From contig JAMCAN010000001.1 of the NCBI GenBank assembly GCA_023715185.1, positions 62,001 to 126,000 of the forward strand: 64,000 bases of DNA. The letters run 5' to 3'. A program made the translations under genes and the position numbers. The notes beneath the pieces were generated by a model. It was not told where the DNA came from and ran no database searches. It saw nothing but the letters and a program-made list of their open reading frames with translations. Positions 45,453 through 53,287 of this stretch are shown piece after piece; within the stretch, counting starts at the first letter, position 1, and the number at the start of each line of letters is the position of its first letter. This stretch comes from Planococcus sp. MER TA 32b (lineage in GTDB: Bacteria; Bacillota; Bacilli; Bacillales_A; Planococcaceae).

Positions 45453-45516
45453 AATGAGCATTTTTTGCGGCAATAAAAAGCGTTTCGGGTAAACTGGACG
45501 AAAAGGAGTGGTGGCT

Positions 45517-46110
45517 GTGCTGAGCTTTGATCCTTATCAACAGACAGAACGCGAAAATTACAAATTGCTTGTGGGCACAATCATCCCAAGGCCGATTGCT
45601 TTCGTCACAAGCAAATCCGAGGATGGGACTGTGAACGCTGCACCTTTCAGCTATTTCAATATCGTGTCGTCGAATCCGCCGATGCTGTCCGTTTCCGTCC
45701 AACGTAAAGGCGATGATAAAAAAGACACCGCGCGCAATGTATTGTCCGGTAAAGAATTCGTCGTTCACATTGTCGATGAAGAAAATGTCTTCGAAGTCAA
45801 TGAAACCGCGGCATCGCTGCCACCCAATGAAAGTGAGATCGATGTCACCAAGCTGACTCTGATCGACAGCGAGGAAATCGAGGTGCCGGCTGTCGCCCAG
45901 TCAAAAGTCCGTTTTGAGTGCGTCCTTGATCAGGCAGTCGACTTGCCGAATACGGATCTGCTCATCGGCAGGATCGTCCGGATTCATGTGGACGAAGCGA
46001 TTTATGAAAACGGCCGCATCAATGCGCAAATTCTGAAACCGGTCAGCCGCCTGGCAGGAACGAATTACGCTAAATTGGGCGAGATGTTTTCGTCGAAGCG
46101 GCCGGATTAA
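45517..46110 (+). CDS. Flavin reductase-like FMN-binding protein
   Basis: The split-barrel flavoprotein of 197 residues shows LVGTIIPRPIAFVTSKSED, NAAPFSYFNIVSSNPPMLSVSV, KDTARNVLSGKEFVVHIV and ALPPNESE-like ASLPPNESEIDV, typical of the flavin reductase/FMN-binding DIM6 group. It probably reduces or stores FMN; no partner monooxygenase is nearby. GTG 45517 is preferred because AAGGAG ends at 45508; GTG 45508 and 45511 are too close. Confidence 0.85.
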   Translation: MLSFDPYQQTERENYKLLVGTIIPRPIAFVTSKSEDGTVNAAPFSYFNIVSSNPPMLSVSVQRKGDDKKDTARNVLSGKEFVVHIVDEENVFEVNETAASLPPNESEIDVTKLTLIDSEEIEVPAVAQSKVRFECVLDQAVDLPNTDLLIGRIVRIHVDEAIYENGRINAQILKPVSRLAGTNYAKLGEMFSSKRPD

Positions 46111-46129
46111 CTTAGAAATTATGTGCGTG

Positions 46130-46177
46130 GAGGCCAAGAAGGCAAGCGTTGCTTTTCTTCTTGGTCTCTTCTTTTTT
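46130..46177 (+). terminator. Terminator after the flavin reductase gene
   Basis: GAGGCCAAGAAGGCAAGC pairs imperfectly with GCTTTTCTTCTTGGTCTC, then CTTTTTT. Confidence 0.85.
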
Positions 46178-46198
46178 ATGCCGGGTTATGCAAAATTC

Positions 46199-46292
46199 AA
46201 AAGCGGGAGCGGATGTTTTTCGCTGCGCGAAAAACTCCAGTCTTTAAGGAAGTCGCCGCGAAAGTGGCGGCTTTTTCAAATTAGGGGTTGGA
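46199..46292 (+). repeat. Tandem-hairpin element preceding phased arrays
   Basis: AAAAGCGGGAGCGGATG, hairpin TTTTTCGC..GCGAAAAA, CTCCAGTCTTTAAGGAAG, hairpin CGCCGCGAAAGTGGCG with CTTTTT, then CAAATTAGGGGTTGG. About 90 percent identical to 51655-51750. Confidence 0.85.
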
Positions 46293-46302
46293 TTTTGGGT
46301 GA

Positions 46303-46400
46303 GCGCAACTAAAATGGCTTTAAGCGCAACTAATTGCATTTTAACCGCAACTAAATGACCGAGAAGCGCAACTAAATGGTGAAATCGCGCAACTAAGATA
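46303..46400 (+). repeat. Phased array, core GCGCAACTAAA (5 units)
   Basis: Cores at 46303, 46324, 46345, 46366 and 46387, exactly 21 nt apart, with different 10 nt spacers. A related array is at 55324. Followed by TGGAAAATATTTC and TTGAATAATTGCT words shared with 55308-55419. Confidence 0.9.
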
Positions 46401-46466
46401 AATAATGTGGAAAATATTTCAAATTACTGTTCGCTTTTATATATTTTAGCGTTGAATAATTGCTGA

Positions 46467-46592
46467 CCGCACCTCGCAAGCCGATTTCCACACCTCGCAG
46501 ACGAATAACCGCACCTCAAACGCTCCAACCCGCACCCCAAACGGTTCAACCCACACCCCAAGCCAAGCAAGCCGCACCCCAAACCAAAAAAC
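46467..46592 (+). repeat. Phased array, core CCGCACCTC/CCGCACCCC (6 units)
   Basis: Cores at 46467, 46488, 46509, 46530, 46551 and 46572, exactly 21 nt apart; units 1-3 read CCTC and units 4-6 CCCC. Some whole units are shared with 51761 and 55465 (for example CCGCACCTCGCAAGCCGATT with 55486). On the minus strand it is open as LGCGL heptads without a convincing start. Confidence 0.9.
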
Positions 46593-46635
46593 GCAGCCAG
46601 CTCAACAAGCTGACTGCGTTCCTTCCCCACATTTT

Positions 46636-47643
46636 TCATTTCTTCATCAATAAGTAAATAAAATAAGGTGCGCCGATCAAGGCGGCCATGACGCCGGCCG
46701 GAATGCCGGATGGCTCGAGCAGATTGCGGCCGATGGAATCCGCCAGCAACAGCAGCCAGCCGCCGATCAAAATTGCGAGCGGCAAGAATAATTGATGCCG
46801 CGGACCAACCAATGCTTTTGCGATATGCGGTGCCATCAGGCCGATGAATGCGATCCCACCGGTAACGGAAACAGCCGAAGCGGCCAAAGCGACCGCAGCT
46901 AACAGCATCGTGATGCGTTCTTTCTCGACGGACACGCCCAAGCCGACCGAGACCGGTTCGCTGAGCCCAAGCATATTCAAGCGATTGGCTTTATAAAGGA
47001 CAAACGGAATAAGCACCAATAACCACGGCAGCAATGCCAGGATGAACGGCCAGTCGGTGCCCCAGATATTGCCCGCCAGCCAATTGGCGATGAAATCCAC
47101 TTTTTCGCGTTCAGCGGATGAAATCAGCACAATCATGACTCCGGACAGTGCCATCGAAAAGCCGATTCCTGTCAGAATCAGCCGAATTGGCTGAAGCCCG
47201 GTCTCCTTTTGATAAGAGAACAGGTAGATTAAAATCGCCGTCAATAATGCGCCGCCAAATGCAACTAGTGGCAATAGGTAAACGAAAGAACCCGCGTCAA
47301 CAGGCACGAACAAAAAGAACAAAGCGATTGCTGCGCCGGCTCCGGAATTGATTCCGATGATGCCTGGGTCTGCCAGGTCATTGCGCGTAATGCTTTGCAG
47401 AATGGCACCAGACAAAGCCAGCGCCATACCGGCAAGTACCGTGATCAGGATGCGCGGCATGCGGATGGAGAACAGGACGAAATTTTCCTTGAATGTGCCC
47501 TGGCCGATGAGTGCGGCAAAAATACGGTCGTAACCCATGGAAGAATAACCTGCGCCGACGCTGATGATGGCTGTCGCCAAAATCAACCCGAGCAGTGTGA
47601 AAAAGAAGACACGTTGTTTTTTAATCAAAGCTGACTGGATCAT
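46636..47643 (-). CDS. fhuG: Iron-siderophore ABC permease (FecCD family), second subunit
   Basis: The 335-residue protein has about ten spans with RMPRILITVLAGMALALSGAILQSITRNDLADPGIIGINSGAGAA and VTGGIAFIGLMAPHIAKALVG in the FecCD pattern (each part in consecutive conserved blocks). It pairs with the other permease to form the channel for ferric siderophores. Its start overlaps the stop of the previous gene by 4 nt. The fhu naming rests on the FhuD-like binding protein in the same operon. Confidence 0.85.
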   Translation of the reverse strand: MIQSALIKKQRVFFFTLLGLILATAIISVGAGYSSMGYDRIFAALIGQGTFKENFVLFSIRMPRILITVLAGMALALSGAILQSITRNDLADPGIIGINSGAGAAIALFFLFVPVDAGSFVYLLPLVAFGGALLTAILIYLFSYQKETGLQPIRLILTGIGFSMALSGVMIVLISSAEREKVDFIANWLAGNIWGTDWPFILALLPWLLVLIPFVLYKANRLNMLGLSEPVSVGLGVSVEKERITMLLAAVALAASAVSVTGGIAFIGLMAPHIAKALVGPRHQLFLPLAILIGGWLLLLADSIGRNLLEPSGIPAGVMAALIGAPYFIYLLMKK

Positions 47644-48638
47644 GAGAACGCGCGGCCTCCTTTACGGACAATAATCAGGAAGAACGGCAAGCCGAGCATG
47701 GCGACGATTGCAGCCACTGGCGTTTCAAAAGGCGCGTTGATTGTTCTGCCGAGAAGATCTGCAAACAGCATGAAAATCGCGCCCGCTACAGCGGACATCG
47801 GGATGATATGCCGGTAGTCGACGCCGACGATGACGCGTACGATATGCGGCACGAGCAAGCCAACAAAAGCCATATTTCCGGCAAGTGCGACAGCTGCGCC
47901 TGCTAAAGCAGTAATGACGACAAACAGCAACGCTTTTGTGCGGTTGGTGTTCTGGCCGAGGCCGATTGCCGCTTCCTCGCTCAAACTGAGAATCGATAAT
48001 TGACGCGACAGCAGCAGCGCAACCACCATCGCAATCAAGATGAACGGCGTAATCGTCTGCAGCTGGCCCCATGATGTGCCGATCAAGCCGCCGGCCGTCC
48101 ACATGGAGATGTCTTTTGAGATTTTAAAATACAAGCCGATCCCTTCTGCCACGGCAGTGAGGAAAGCGGAAATGGCTGCACCCGCCAGGACGATCCGAAA
48201 AGGCGAGAAGCCGCCTTTTTTCATTGAGCCAAGGCCGAATACCAAAGCACCGCCGACAGCTGCGCCAATAAAACAGGCGACCATGATGCCGAAATAATTG
48301 GCGGCGGGAATCATGGCGAGTGTCACCGCAAGCGCTGCATTGGCACCCGCAGTCAGTCCAAGAAGACCCGGGTCTGCTAATGGGTTGCGCGTCATCCCCT
48401 GCATGATGGCGCCGGATACAGCAAGCGCCGAGCCAACCAGGACGGCCGCCAGTTCACGCGGCAGGCGGATTTCACGGATCACTGAAATGGCATCGTTAGT
48501 AACGTTTGAGAAGAGGGCGAGCCGGATATCGTTCAAGCTGATATCAGCTGCGCCAAAAGCGATGGCTGCTGTAAATGTCACCGCGAAAACGGCAACCGCC
48601 GCGAGCATCTTGGCGAAGAAATTAAATTTTGTCGGCAT
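47640..48638 (-). CDS. fhuB: Iron-siderophore ABC permease (FecCD family), first subunit
   Basis: This 332-residue ten-span protein has EIRLPRELAAVLVGSALAV, MQGMTRNPLADPGLLGLTAGA and NMAFVGLLVPHIVRVIVGVDYRH. It lies 68 nt after the binding-protein gene and overlaps the next permease gene (ATGA). It should import iron-loaded siderophore across the membrane with FhuC as motor. Confidence 0.86.
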   Translation of the reverse strand: MPTKFNFFAKMLAAVAVFAVTFTAAIAFGAADISLNDIRLALFSNVTNDAISVIREIRLPRELAAVLVGSALAVSGAIMQGMTRNPLADPGLLGLTAGANAALAVTLAMIPAANYFGIMVACFIGAAVGGALVFGLGSMKKGGFSPFRIVLAGAAISAFLTAVAEGIGLYFKISKDISMWTAGGLIGTSWGQLQTITPFILIAMVVALLLSRQLSILSLSEEAAIGLGQNTNRTKALLFVVITALAGAAVALAGNMAFVGLLVPHIVRVIVGVDYRHIIPMSAVAGAIFMLFADLLGRTINAPFETPVAAIVAMLGLPFFLIIVRKGGRAFS

Positions 48639-48706
48639 AAGGCATCATCATTTCTGTTAAGGATAAAAAGGAATTCCCGGGGATCCAGGAATTCCTTCAC
48701 TTTTTA

Positions 48707-49624
48707 TTATTTCAAGAAGTTCTCTTTGAAGAATTCCAATTGGTAATCCAGTGACAGCGGATCGTTGAAATAGAATTCCTTGGCGTTGGCTTCAAAGACA
48801 TGGCCGTTTTTCACGGCTTCCGTATTTTTGTAGACATCTGTTTCCTGGAACGAATTGTCCTGTTCGGAGTCTTTGCTGAAGATCACGTAGTCGCCCATGT
48901 ATTCAGGCAAAACTTCCTGTGACAACGCGTAGTAACCGTCTTTCAAGGCCATTTCTTTCACTTTCTCAGGCATTTTCAATTTCATTTCCTGATAAAGGAT
49001 TTCCGTTCCGCGGCCCCAGCTGTCGCCGAATACGTAAATTTGCTTGTCGAAGTTCTCGATGACCGACACCGTTGCGTCTTCACCGATTTCTGCCCGGATT
49101 TCTTCACCCGCAGTTTGTGCGCTCTCTTTGAAATCGTCAATCCATGCTTGAGCCTCTTCTTCTTTGTTTACTGCTTTACCGATTTCAAGATGCTGCGTCA
49201 GGTAGTCGACGTTATTGTAAGTGAATGTAACTGTCGGTGCAATGTCGTTCAGCTTATCAATATTTTTCATGGTGGACGAACCGATGATCAAGTCCGGATC
49301 CAATTCGATGATCTTCTCTAAGTCATCTTCCGCCACTTCTTCCACGTCCGCCAATTGCGTTTCAAAGCGAGGGTTCATTTTTGACCATGAATCCACTCCG
49401 ACCATAGGCACGTCAAGTGCCATAACGTTCCCTGCGTAAGTCGATAATACGACCACACGCTGCGGATCTGCTGGGACTTCAATCGGTCCGGTTTCTGATT
49501 CATATGTAATCGTTTCCGGCTTTGATTCCGCCGAAGCTTCTTCTTTTTCTTCCGTTGACTCCGAGTTGCACGCTGCAAGGAATAAAGCAGCCAATAAAAC
49601 CAGCAGGAATGTTAATTTTTTCAT
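48707..49624 (-). CDS. fhuD: Hydroxamate siderophore-binding lipoprotein (FhuD-like)
   Basis: A lipoprotein signal ends in FLAAC (Cys about 19). The mature part has RVVVLSTYAGNVMAL, DLIIGSSTMKNIDKLNDIAPTV in family blocks, DATVSVIENFDKQIYVFG, DSWGRGTEILYQEMKLKMP and FEANAKEFYFNDPLSLDY; these correspond closely to segments of staphylococcal FhuD2 as I recall it, which binds ferric hydroxamates such as ferrichrome and desferrioxamine. 305 residues. It lies 5 nt after fhuC. Confidence 0.88.
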   Translation of the reverse strand: MKKLTFLLVLLAALFLAACNSESTEEKEEASAESKPETITYESETGPIEVPADPQRVVVLSTYAGNVMALDVPMVGVDSWSKMNPRFETQLADVEEVAEDDLEKIIELDPDLIIGSSTMKNIDKLNDIAPTVTFTYNNVDYLTQHLEIGKAVNKEEEAQAWIDDFKESAQTAGEEIRAEIGEDATVSVIENFDKQIYVFGDSWGRGTEILYQEMKLKMPEKVKEMALKDGYYALSQEVLPEYMGDYVIFSKDSEQDNSFQETDVYKNTEAVKNGHVFEANAKEFYFNDPLSLDYQLEFFKENFLK

Positions 49625-49629
49625 TATAG

Positions 49630-50421
49630 TTACGCTCCTTTGATTAAGTTATAGGTAATGCAAATCGGCTTCTGCGTTCTTGGGTCCATTCCAATTTCCG
49701 CATCAATCCGAAAGACGGTTTTCAAGACATCGGCAGTGATGACTTCATGGCAGGCGCCGGCTTTGATGATTTCACCGTTCTTCATGGCAATCAGGTAGTC
49801 GGCGAAACGTGCTGCCTGATTTAAATCATGCAAGACCATGACGATGGTGCGTTCCTGCTCTTCATTCAGCTTCTGCAGCAGTTCGAGAATCTCCAGCTGA
49901 TGGGCCATATCAAGGTAGGTAGTCGGTTCATCCAGGAAAATCATTTCTGTTTCCTGGGCGAGCGCCATGGCGATCCAGACTCGCTGGCGCTGTCCACCCG
50001 ATAATGCGTCCACCGGATGATATTTGAAAAACTGCGTTCCGGTCACATCGAGTGCCCAGTTGATGATGTCATGGTCCTCGGCGGACAGGCGTCCGAAGCC
50101 TTTCTGATAAGGGAAGCGGCCGTAAGACACCAATTCGCCGACTGTCAGTCCTGGCGCATTTTCCGGGGTCTGCGGAAGAATAGCGATTTTCCGGGCGAGC
50201 TTCTTTGTATTTTCTTTGGCGATATCAGCGCCATCGAGTACGATGCTGCCTGACTGATGGGGAATAACGCGAGTCAGGGCTTTCAGTAACGTGGATTTGC
50301 CGCAGCCATTCGATCCGATGATGGTCGTTATCTTCTTGTCGGGAATGGACAGCGATAAATCTTTTACAATCGCACGGTCTCCGTAGCTGATATCCAGATG
50401 CTCAGCGAACAGGCGGACCAT
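49630..50421 (-). CDS. fhuC: Iron-siderophore ABC ATP-binding protein
   Basis: The 263-residue ATPase has Walker A TTIIGSNGCGKSTLLKAL, Q-loop AILPQTPENAPGLTV, signature DALSGGQRQRVWIAMALAQ, Walker B MIFLDEPTTYLD and H-loop VMVLHDLN. It energises the FecCD-type channel. ATG 50421 is chosen since AAGGAGG lies 9 nt upstream; the frame up to 50460 would run into the Fur box. It is the first gene of the Fur-regulated operon. Confidence 0.9.
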   Translation of the reverse strand: MVRLFAEHLDISYGDRAIVKDLSLSIPDKKITTIIGSNGCGKSTLLKALTRVIPHQSGSIVLDGADIAKENTKKLARKIAILPQTPENAPGLTVGELVSYGRFPYQKGFGRLSAEDHDIINWALDVTGTQFFKYHPVDALSGGQRQRVWIAMALAQETEMIFLDEPTTYLDMAHQLEILELLQKLNEEQERTIVMVLHDLNQAARFADYLIAMKNGEIIKAGACHEVITADVLKTVFRIDAEIGMDPRTQKPICITYNLIKGA

Positions 50422-50459
50422 AACTTTCAACCTCCTTATGAATCTTTGTGAGAAATTCA

Positions 50460-50488
50460 TTGATAATGATTATCATTTTCAGTACAAT
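50460..50488 (+). promoter_or_regulatory. Promoter of the ferredoxin-NADP reductase gene with Fur box
   Basis: -35 TTGATA (50460-50465), 17 nt, -10 TACAAT (50483-50488). The -35 lies inside TGATAAT-G-ATTATCA (50461-50475), a perfect 7-1-7 Fur box. Confidence 0.8.
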
Positions 50489-50492
50489 CAAT

Positions 50493-50521
50493 ACTATAAG
50501 GTTGTTGAGAATCATTGTCAA
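50493..50521 (-). promoter_or_regulatory. Promoter of the fhu operon with second Fur box
   Basis: On the minus strand -35 TTGACA, 17 nt, -10 TATAGT. The -35 overlaps TGAGAAT-C-ATTGTCA (50506-50520), a 7-1-7 Fur box with two mismatches. Confidence 0.8.
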
Positions 50522-50553
50522 TTAAAACTTGAAAAGAAAAGGATGAGAGCTGA

Positions 50554-51603
50554 ATGGCACATAGCGACATATTCGACGTAACGATAATCGGTGGAGGTCC
50601 TGCGGGACTGTATTCGGCTTTTTACAGCGGCTTGCGGGAAATGAAAACGAAAATAATCGAATTCCAGCCGCGCCTTGGCGGAAAAATTCATGTCTACCCC
50701 GAGAAAATGATTTGGGACGTGGGTGGCCAGCCGCCGATGCCGGGCGCTAAGCTGATCGACCAATTGGTGGCGCAGGGACTGACATTCAACCCGAAAGTGG
50801 TTCTCAATGAGAAAGTCGAAAGCATTGAGAAGCGGAATGATGGTTTATTTCAATTAGAAGGATCATCCGGGCAAACTCATTTCTCCAAAACGGTGATTGT
50901 GGCAGTGGGAGGCGGCATCCTCAATCCGCAAAAACTGGAGATTGAAGGCGCCGAGCGTTTTGAAGTATCCAATCTGAATTACACCGTCAAATCGCTCGAA
51001 CGTTTCAAAGGGAAGACGGTCCTCATTTCAGGAGGCGGCAACTCAGCGATCGACTGGGCCAATGAGCTCGAGCCGATTGCCGGCAAAGTGATCGTCAGCT
51101 ACCGGAAAGATGCGCTCGCAGGGCACGAAGCGCAGGTCAGCCAATTGCTTGGAAGTTCGACGGTCTGTTATTTGAATACATCCATCAGCCGTCTGGTTGC
51201 CTCTGATAAGCGCGATGCCATCGAACTGGTCGAATTGACCAACCGGATCAATGGAGATAAAACATTGCTCCCGATAGATGAAGTCATCATCAATCACGGC
51301 TACGAGCGCGACATCAGCTTGCTTGGCAACAGCCCTTTGGACATCAAGATTGCGGACGATTACTATATCGCGGGAACGCCGAAAAGCGAATCATCGGTCG
51401 ATGGCCTTTTTGCCGCTGGCGATATCCTCCAGCATCCCGGCAAACTCAATCTCATCGCTGGCACATTCCAGGACGCGGCCAACGCCGTCAACCAGGCGAA
51501 AAGCTACATTCAGCCGGACGCCAATAAAATCGCCATGGTCTCGTCGCACAATGAAATCTTCAAGAAGCGCAATAAAGAATTGGTCAAACAGATGATGAGT
51601 TAA
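50554..51603 (+). CDS. Ferredoxin--NADP reductase, thioredoxin-reductase-like (YumC type)
   Basis: The 349-residue flavoprotein has the FAD motif VTIIGGGPAGLYSAFYSGL, FQPRLGGKIHVYPEK, VGGQPPMPG, the NADP motif VLISGGGNSAIDWANEL and GLFAAGDILQHPGKLNLIAG. The CxxC of true thioredoxin reductases is absent, as expected for FNR2. It shuttles electrons between NADPH and ferredoxin or flavodoxin. Sharing a Fur-box promoter region with the siderophore operon suggests a role in releasing iron from imported siderophore or in iron-starvation electron flow (inference). Confidence 0.92.
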   Translation: MAHSDIFDVTIIGGGPAGLYSAFYSGLREMKTKIIEFQPRLGGKIHVYPEKMIWDVGGQPPMPGAKLIDQLVAQGLTFNPKVVLNEKVESIEKRNDGLFQLEGSSGQTHFSKTVIVAVGGGILNPQKLEIEGAERFEVSNLNYTVKSLERFKGKTVLISGGGNSAIDWANELEPIAGKVIVSYRKDALAGHEAQVSQLLGSSTVCYLNTSISRLVASDKRDAIELVELTNRINGDKTLLPIDEVIINHGYERDISLLGNSPLDIKIADDYYIAGTPKSESSVDGLFAAGDILQHPGKLNLIAGTFQDAANAVNQAKSYIQPDANKIAMVSSHNEIFKKRNKELVKQMMS

Positions 51604-51635
51604 GAGAGGCGGCCTGTGGGGCTGTCTCTTTTTCT
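51603..51635 (+). terminator. Terminator after the FNR gene
   Basis: AGAGAGGCGGCC pairs imperfectly with GGGGCTGTCTCT, then TTTTTCT. Confidence 0.7.
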
Positions 51636-51654
51636 ATGCAGATGGAATCGAGTT

Positions 51655-51750
51655 CAAAAGCGTGAGCGGATGTTTTTCGCTATGCGAAAAACTCCAGTTT
51701 TTAAGGAAGCCGCCGCGAAAGTGGCGGCTTTTTCAAATTGAGGGGTTGGG
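51655..51750 (+). repeat. Tandem-hairpin element preceding a phased array
   Basis: AAAAGCGTGAGCGGATG, hairpin TTTTTCGC..GCGAAAAA, then hairpin GCCGCC..GGCGGC with TTTTT, then CAAATTGAGGGGTTGG. It is near-identical to 46199-46292. Confidence 0.87.
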
Positions 51751-51760
51751 ATTAGGATAA

Positions 51761-51949
51761 CCGCACCTCAAAAGTGAAAGACCGCACCTCAGATGGAGAA
51801 AACCGCACCTCGCGAGGCAATTTCCGCACCTCAAAAGGGAATAACCGCACCCCAACTCAATCAAGCCGCACCCCAAACGGTTCAAGCCGCACCCCAAGCC
51901 AATCAAGCCGCACCCCAAACGCTTCAACCCGCACCCCAAACCCAAAACC
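51761..51949 (+). repeat. Phased array, core CCGCACCTC/CCGCACCCC (9 units)
   Basis: The longest array: cores at 51761, 51782, 51803, 51824, 51845, 51866, 51887, 51908 and 51929, every one exactly 21 nt apart. Units 1-4 read CCTC, units 5-9 CCCC. Spacers differ. Open frames on both strands (heptads such as LGCGL on the minus strand) follow from the 21 nt period and lack start signals. Confidence 0.93.
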
Positions 51950-52053
51950 GCCCCATCCCCGCCGATTTTATTCAAATAAATCCCGAAAAAGTTTTCCAGT
52001 CGCTGACAGATGTTCTATAATTGTAAGAATATTATAAAGAGGATGTGGGGTTG

Positions 52054-52890
52054 ATGGAGGAGTTTGACTGGGTTGGCAACGAGGAGCATTTTGTGGATCA
52101 GCCGGACGTATGGAAGATGCAGAAGATGGCGATCGGGCGGTTCGGCGGCAATTCGGCGGCGGGGCAGACGAAGAACGAAGATGCCTGTCTGGCGTGGGCG
52201 AATCCGGAAGAGGACTGGGAATTGGCGATGATCATGGATGCACATGACACCGCGGAAAGCGCCGAGGTGGTCATGGAGCAATTTCTCGCGCATCAGGAAG
52301 AGATCAGATCGTTCCTGTCTATGGACGTCAGTTTTGAATTTTTTCAGAGTCTCGAAGCGTTGCTGTTGCGGATTTTCCGGCAAAAGGATTTTCTCGCGAC
52401 GTGCCGTGAGATTCAAGGCGAAGCTGCTTGTTTGATCGCCATCCGCAAAGGCAAGCACTTGTATTGGTTCTCGGTCGGCGATTGTCTGCTCTATCTGTTT
52501 CATCGTGAACTTGCGGCGATGGGACAATATCAGCTGAATCAGCGTCATTTTTACGAGTGGATCGGACGCAATAACAGCTTCGCCCAGCCGGTGCCGAGCT
52601 TCAGCAGCGGCTTGCGTGAACTTCGCCAAGGAAGCAACCGGATCCTGCTGGCAACGGATGGCCTGACGGAATGCCCGGGTGAACCTTATGCAGATCCGGC
52701 AACTATCTATGAACAATTTGATGGAATCAATGAAGAAACGGGTATCTGGTCACTGCTTGAAACGGTGCAGCAGCAAGGGGCGCGCGACAGTGTCACGCTT
52801 GTCACCTGGACAGTGAATGTTGCAGAAAAACCGCTGTACGCCAGCAATCAGCAAACTGTGACGAAAGAGGATAGTTGTGATGTTGAGTAA
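52054..52890 (+). CDS. PP2C-like serine/threonine phosphatase family protein
   Basis: The 278-residue protein resembles PP2C phosphatases: NSAAGQTKNEDACLAW (RxxNED-like metal Asp), AMIMDAHDTA (in place of DGMGG), SVGDCLLYLF, RILLATDGLTECPG and DSVTLVTW. Metal-binding Asp residues appear retained, so Ser/Thr dephosphorylation is plausible, although DGxGG is replaced by DAHDT. ATG 52054 is the likely start (GTG 52045 has less room for a site). It overlaps the acetyltransferase gene. Confidence 0.72.
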   Translation: MEEFDWVGNEEHFVDQPDVWKMQKMAIGRFGGNSAAGQTKNEDACLAWANPEEDWELAMIMDAHDTAESAEVVMEQFLAHQEEIRSFLSMDVSFEFFQSLEALLLRIFRQKDFLATCREIQGEAACLIAIRKGKHLYWFSVGDCLLYLFHRELAAMGQYQLNQRHFYEWIGRNNSFAQPVPSFSSGLRELRQGSNRILLATDGLTECPGEPYADPATIYEQFDGINEETGIWSLLETVQQQGARDSVTLVTWTVNVAEKPLYASNQQTVTKEDSCDVE

Positions 52891-53287
52891 AGCGGCCGCA
52901 ATCCGACCCAGCCCGCAGATCAAGAGATTGATGGCTTTTGCGATGGCGAAGGAGCGGGTGGAAGCGGAATATGATCAGTATGTTAAAAATCCAAACCGCT
53001 ATCTATACTTGATGGAAGAAGCAGCGTTTATCGGCATCGAATTGAAAGACGCATCGCGTTGTGAAATTCGCCATATTGCAGTTGGCATCGATTGCCGCAG
53101 CAGCGGAATCGGTTCCCGGATGATCGAAGAAGTCATCAAGCTCCACAACATACAAGAAATCGCCGCGGAAACAGATGTGGACGCCGTCGGTTTCTATCGG
53201 AAAATCGGATTCAATATAAAAAGCCTGGGCGAAAAATACCCAGGCCGAGAACGATTTTATTGTGCGAAGACTTTGCCTTCCAAGTGA
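52880..53287 (+). CDS. GNAT-family N-acetyltransferase
   Basis: The 135-residue protein has the GNAT core RHIAVGIDCRSSGIGSRMIEEVI (acetyl-CoA loop, in consecutive blocks) and AETDVDAVGFYRKIGFNI. Acceptor unknown. It starts inside the preceding gene (GAGGA 8 nt upstream of ATG 52880) and its 3' end overlaps the convergent phosphatase gene by about 30 nt, an unusually tight tail-to-tail layout. Confidence 0.82.
   Translation: MLSKAAAIRPSPQIKRLMAFAMAKERVEAEYDQYVKNPNRYLYLMEEAAFIGIELKDASRCEIRHIAVGIDCRSSGIGSRMIEEVIKLHNIQEIAAETDVDAVGFYRKIGFNIKSLGEKYPGRERFYCAKTLPSK

Noticed and set aside
46303..46592. CRISPR array
   Set aside because: Cores are only about 10 nt with about 11 nt spacers, far below CRISPR repeat and spacer lengths, and no cas gene is present.
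51761..51949. Plasmid-type iterons marking a replication origin
   Set aside because: Spacing of 21 nt fits iterons, but there is no rep gene, arrays are scattered over eight loci with different cores, and the setting is chromosomal.
51733..51975. Minus-strand open frame encoding LGCGL heptad repeats (also at 46424-46639 and 55437-55691)
   Set aside because: The heptads follow directly from the 21 nt array period, which keeps several frames open on both strands; there is no ribosome binding site, flanks differ, and sister arrays with a 20 nt period cannot encode such repeats.
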